Source: Prunella strophiata
Lineage: Eukaryota > Chordata > Aves > Passeriformes > Prunellidae
Assembly (NCBI GenBank): GCA_036583965.1
Contig: JAZBQD010000017.1
Coordinates: forward strand, 25,826,385-25,890,384
Length of the DNA stretch: 64,000 bases
Direction of reading: 5' to 3'
Below are positions 49,371-64,000 of the stretch, piece by piece. Made by a program: the position numbers and the translations under genes. The notes under the pieces are model-generated. The model searched no databases, was not told the DNA's origin, and worked only from the letters and a program-made list of their open reading frames with translations. Each line of letters starts with the position of its first letter. Positions within the stretch are counted from its first letter, which is position 1.

Positions 49371-50396
49371 AAACTACATCTAATCAAGGTGCCAGCATGT
49401 AGCAAAAGTTATTTGCTATGGCATATGTGAATTTAAATTACTAGTAGCAACATCAAGCATAATTCTTAATTTGTAGCATTTTTAAGGTCAGGATTCAAAA
49501 TTATTTATGCTATACCAAGCATGTAATTATTTCAATGTATATTCAAATCTGATTACAGACTGTGTTTCAAGGATGCAAGATTTTTTAAATAACAGGCAAT
49601 TATGCTAATAAATAAAATAATCAGTATGATGCTCATGTTAACATTGAAAGAATAAACAAAGTTTGTTTTTCCCGTATTGAAACTCTCTGTGTCTAATGAA
49701 AATTCACTTTCCTTATCACGTGGAGAAATATTTTTGACAGTAATCCTTCACTGTTATTCTTCATTTTCCTCTCCTCATATTTGCCCAGATATGACTGATG
49801 CAGGTGGATTTCTGTTAATAGAAATCATTCTGCACATGTGCTTTTGCAAAATGCAGAGCTCATGTCATATCTTTCATTATTAGCTCTGGGTGAATAACAG
49901 AGAGACACTGTGCACATTGCTTAAATTATTCTTATAATTTTATTGCAACAAAGCTGTTGATTACCTGAACTGTTACATAAGAATATTACTTTGCTTTCTG
50001 ACCAAAACCATGCTTCAAAAAACTCAAACAGATGTGTATGAAATGTTGGTCAAGTGTTTACTAATGTGTCTAAATATCTCTGTGGCTTTGTGGTCTCTGC
50101 TGTTTGGCAGTGCATCTTGGCAGAAGATTTTATGTCTTCTGGATTTATAGTTTATCTGAAAAAAAAGTAGGAAACCTTTTATCTCCATGGCATGTGACAG
50201 ATTGTGTCATTATTGAGAAATAACATAGCTTGAAATAAAATCCTCAATACTTTCTCTAAGTTATTTCAGAAGAGGAAATCATGAGTCTTTCCCTTTTTTT
50301 ACTATTGACTGCATTTCTTTTTGCCTTTTGACCTTCAAATTCCAAAATACTTCTACAGAACTTAATAGGATTTTAGATGAGGAAAATAATAGCAAT

Positions 50397-50427
<31 letters not shown>

Positions 50428-52758
50428 AAGAAGAGTGTGAAACAGTTGAATCACCTGAACACAGAAATCCATGTGATGTGAAATCCAAATGAGGCAATAA
50501 TTTAATGTCTGGCATTAATCTGTGATCTTGCAAATACCTGAAATGGTTGTATGCCATCACAGGATTTACTATGAATTTGGTAAATTTATGCAAATAAAAT
50601 TATTCCTGAGTTCTGGAACAACTTATTAAGATATGGGAGCCAGAACAGTCATCTTGAATCATGGCATAAACAGAAATACAAGACAAACACTGTTACAGTA
50701 AAGGTGATTTGGAAACACCTTTTTCAGTAGCCCTAGTGTTTTCATGCAGACTTAACATTTTGTGTGCCAATTTGCTTTCCCATCTGTTATAATTCTCTGA
50801 AAAGGAATTCCAGTCTATTTGGCAGCTTTAATTTGAAAATGTATGTGTGTAGAGATCCAACAGTTACCATGAACTTAGAATTTGGGAATTGATTTCAAAG
50901 GAATAGATATCTATCTAAATTACAGAGATAAAACACAGAAAGTTTACTATGTCCTCCTTTTATGAAGGTGTTGCAATGTCAGTATTTCCACAGGAAGAAA
51001 AAGACAGAAAATAAAGAGGACACCTCATCTACTTTATGGTTGATGATTCAGATAACATTGAAAATAACACAAAGCAACAAAGCAAGAAAGTAAATGGTGA
51101 TGCAAAGACACACCAATCTCTTCCAGGAACTGCAGGTTTTTTGCTTGGTTAGTTTGGTTTTTATAGGAGGGGGTGTTTTGGGGGGGGAGTTTTGTTGTTT
51201 TTTGCATATGTGTGGGTTTGGTGTTTTAACCTTGAATTCTTCATTCTTTATATCCCCAAAATCTCAGAGTCGATATAATCATATTTGTGTTGTGTACCTA
51301 AGTTAGGGGCTTGCTTCATTTACTCATATGATGGGCCTTTCAGAAAAGTCTGTGTGCTCATTTTTTAACAGCTACAGAGCTTCCTGGATTGTAATTTATT
51401 GCTACAGAATTTCTTAATTGTTTGCTTTGTTGGGTTTTATCTTTTTTAAAGAAGTGTGGTTTAGATTTACTGAAAGGTAGAGATGAGTGTAAGACCTAAG
51501 GTCTCTTCTTTCTGCTGATATGTCTTCACATATGATGCTGATGTCTAGTCAAGCACAACTCACCATCAGGACAAATGGCCAAAAAAGATGCTCTGAAATC
51601 CTGCAACCTCCAAAATGCCTCTCCTAGGTCTCCCCTGCCCAACACACCCTTCTTGTTTGAAGGATTGTGGGTCACATCCAGCTCTGCCTCTCTCAGTCAG
51701 CAGAAGTAGGTCAATCTTTCAGAGTACATACATGCAGACAGAGACAACTGCATCTGGATCCAATAATTACTTTTTTTTTCATTTCTGCACTCATAAACTA
51801 GAGTGTTTGTGAGCACTGGCCTGGTGTAAAACAGGAAACCCTGTCCTTATGCAAAAGCTATTATTTAGTGCTAAATTAATATGTATTTCCTATGGCTTTA
51901 CTAAATTTGAAGTATTACAAATACATTTTCATACTGTTATTGAGGGAATTGGAATTATAGATATTAGAGTTTAATTCACTCTTATTGAGCTGGTGTGGAA
52001 AAAGGAATCTTAGATATCTTTTCTACAAAAAGTTCAAAAAGATACTTCATGGTCTTATGTACACAATTATCACTGTCAGTTCTATTTGGTTTTCTGTGTT
52101 ATTTGTCATGGCTTATTATGATCATGGACTGAATTTAATATTTATTGTAGAAGTAAAATCTGTACAGAAATGACATTTTATTGTCCAGAACTTCTATTAT
52201 TTGGATTTTTTTTTTTTAATAATTTTTTTCGGGAAGAAAGTGTATCTGTGAAGTAGGGAATATATACTTGATGTGACCATTCCTTCTTCATAAGGCTTCA
52301 TCACATCCTCATGCTTCCCTGTATGACATAATTTATCCTGTTAGGGGATGAAAATAATACCATGTGAATTATGCATAATAACCATTTTAGGCAATAACCA
52401 CTAATGAAAACACTATAGAAACAGAGATAAGAAGCAAGGCAAATAATAAAAATCCTTTTTTTTTTTTTTTTTTTAAGTAAAAGCCATACAAGCAATTAAA
52501 GCAATCAGTGCACAATTGTAGATGTGGTTTTCAAAAATGCCTAAGGGAATGTACTGCCAGTTTTCACTGAGTAGTGAGATGTCTGAATTTCAGACTGCAT
52601 AGTATCTCTTTAACTATTCCATCCTCAAACCTGCTACATCACAGAAATCTAGTTCATTGTCTTCCATAAATCTGTAAGAACTAGGGACAGAGCTGTAAGA
52701 ATAAGGCTTCAGATTCTTGGAGTGGAAAACCAAAGTGGAGACAGCGCCTTCTTTCTCC
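49371..52758. other. AT-rich DNA, no gene seen
   Basis: T24 at 50400-50423, T19 at 52456-52474 and a G-rich patch at 51168-51189. No coding signal is recognised. Confidence 0.6.

Positions 52759-64000
<11,242 letters not shown>

Overview
The window looks like nuclear DNA of a bird. It is AT-rich throughout and carries several fragments of the CR1 LINE, the main LINE of avian genomes. It also holds long terminal repeats (LTRs) resembling avian ERVL-type elements, long microsatellites and one 500-N assembly gap. I found no protein-coding exon, tRNA, rRNA or other RNA gene that I can defend, so it reads as a gene-poor intergenic region or the inside of a very large intron. Short open frames are scattered and are mostly explained by repeats or by chance.

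Layout: 1-1997 is single-copy-looking AT-rich DNA. From 1998 to about 4192 lies a minus-strand CR1 copy split by a nested solo LTR (3317-3875, target-site duplication GGCTG). Plus-strand CR1 fragments follow at 5816-6260 and 7098-7480. A purine-rich then pyrimidine-rich low-complexity block (9791-10240) leads into a segment (10251-11560) that recurs on the other side of the N gap at 12458-13785. The pattern of differences points to an assembly false duplication of overlapping contig ends. A degraded, minus-strand retroviral provirus-like block (14510 to about 16600) follows.

From 16600 to 25990 the DNA is mostly unique and AT-rich, with a possible LTR at 21830-22460. A longer CR1 fragment (25993-26870) carries a recognisable reverse-transcriptase ORF relic. 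Close behind it is a 1.47-kb LTR (27114-28583) with a CpG-rich core, the only strongly GC-rich island in the window. Another solo LTR (32289-32842) has a perfect 5-bp target-site duplication, ACTTG. The rest is AT-rich and contains a 0.3-kb T/G tract, a small CR1 end (49286-49370), a TTA array of about 39 units, and an uninterrupted TA array of 1312 bp at 55819-57130.

No genes act together here. The history is one of transposon insertion, decay and microsatellite growth. The strongest observations are the nested insertion with readable target-site duplications, the artefact-like duplication around the gap and the very long pure TA array. I see no evidence of a new biological system.
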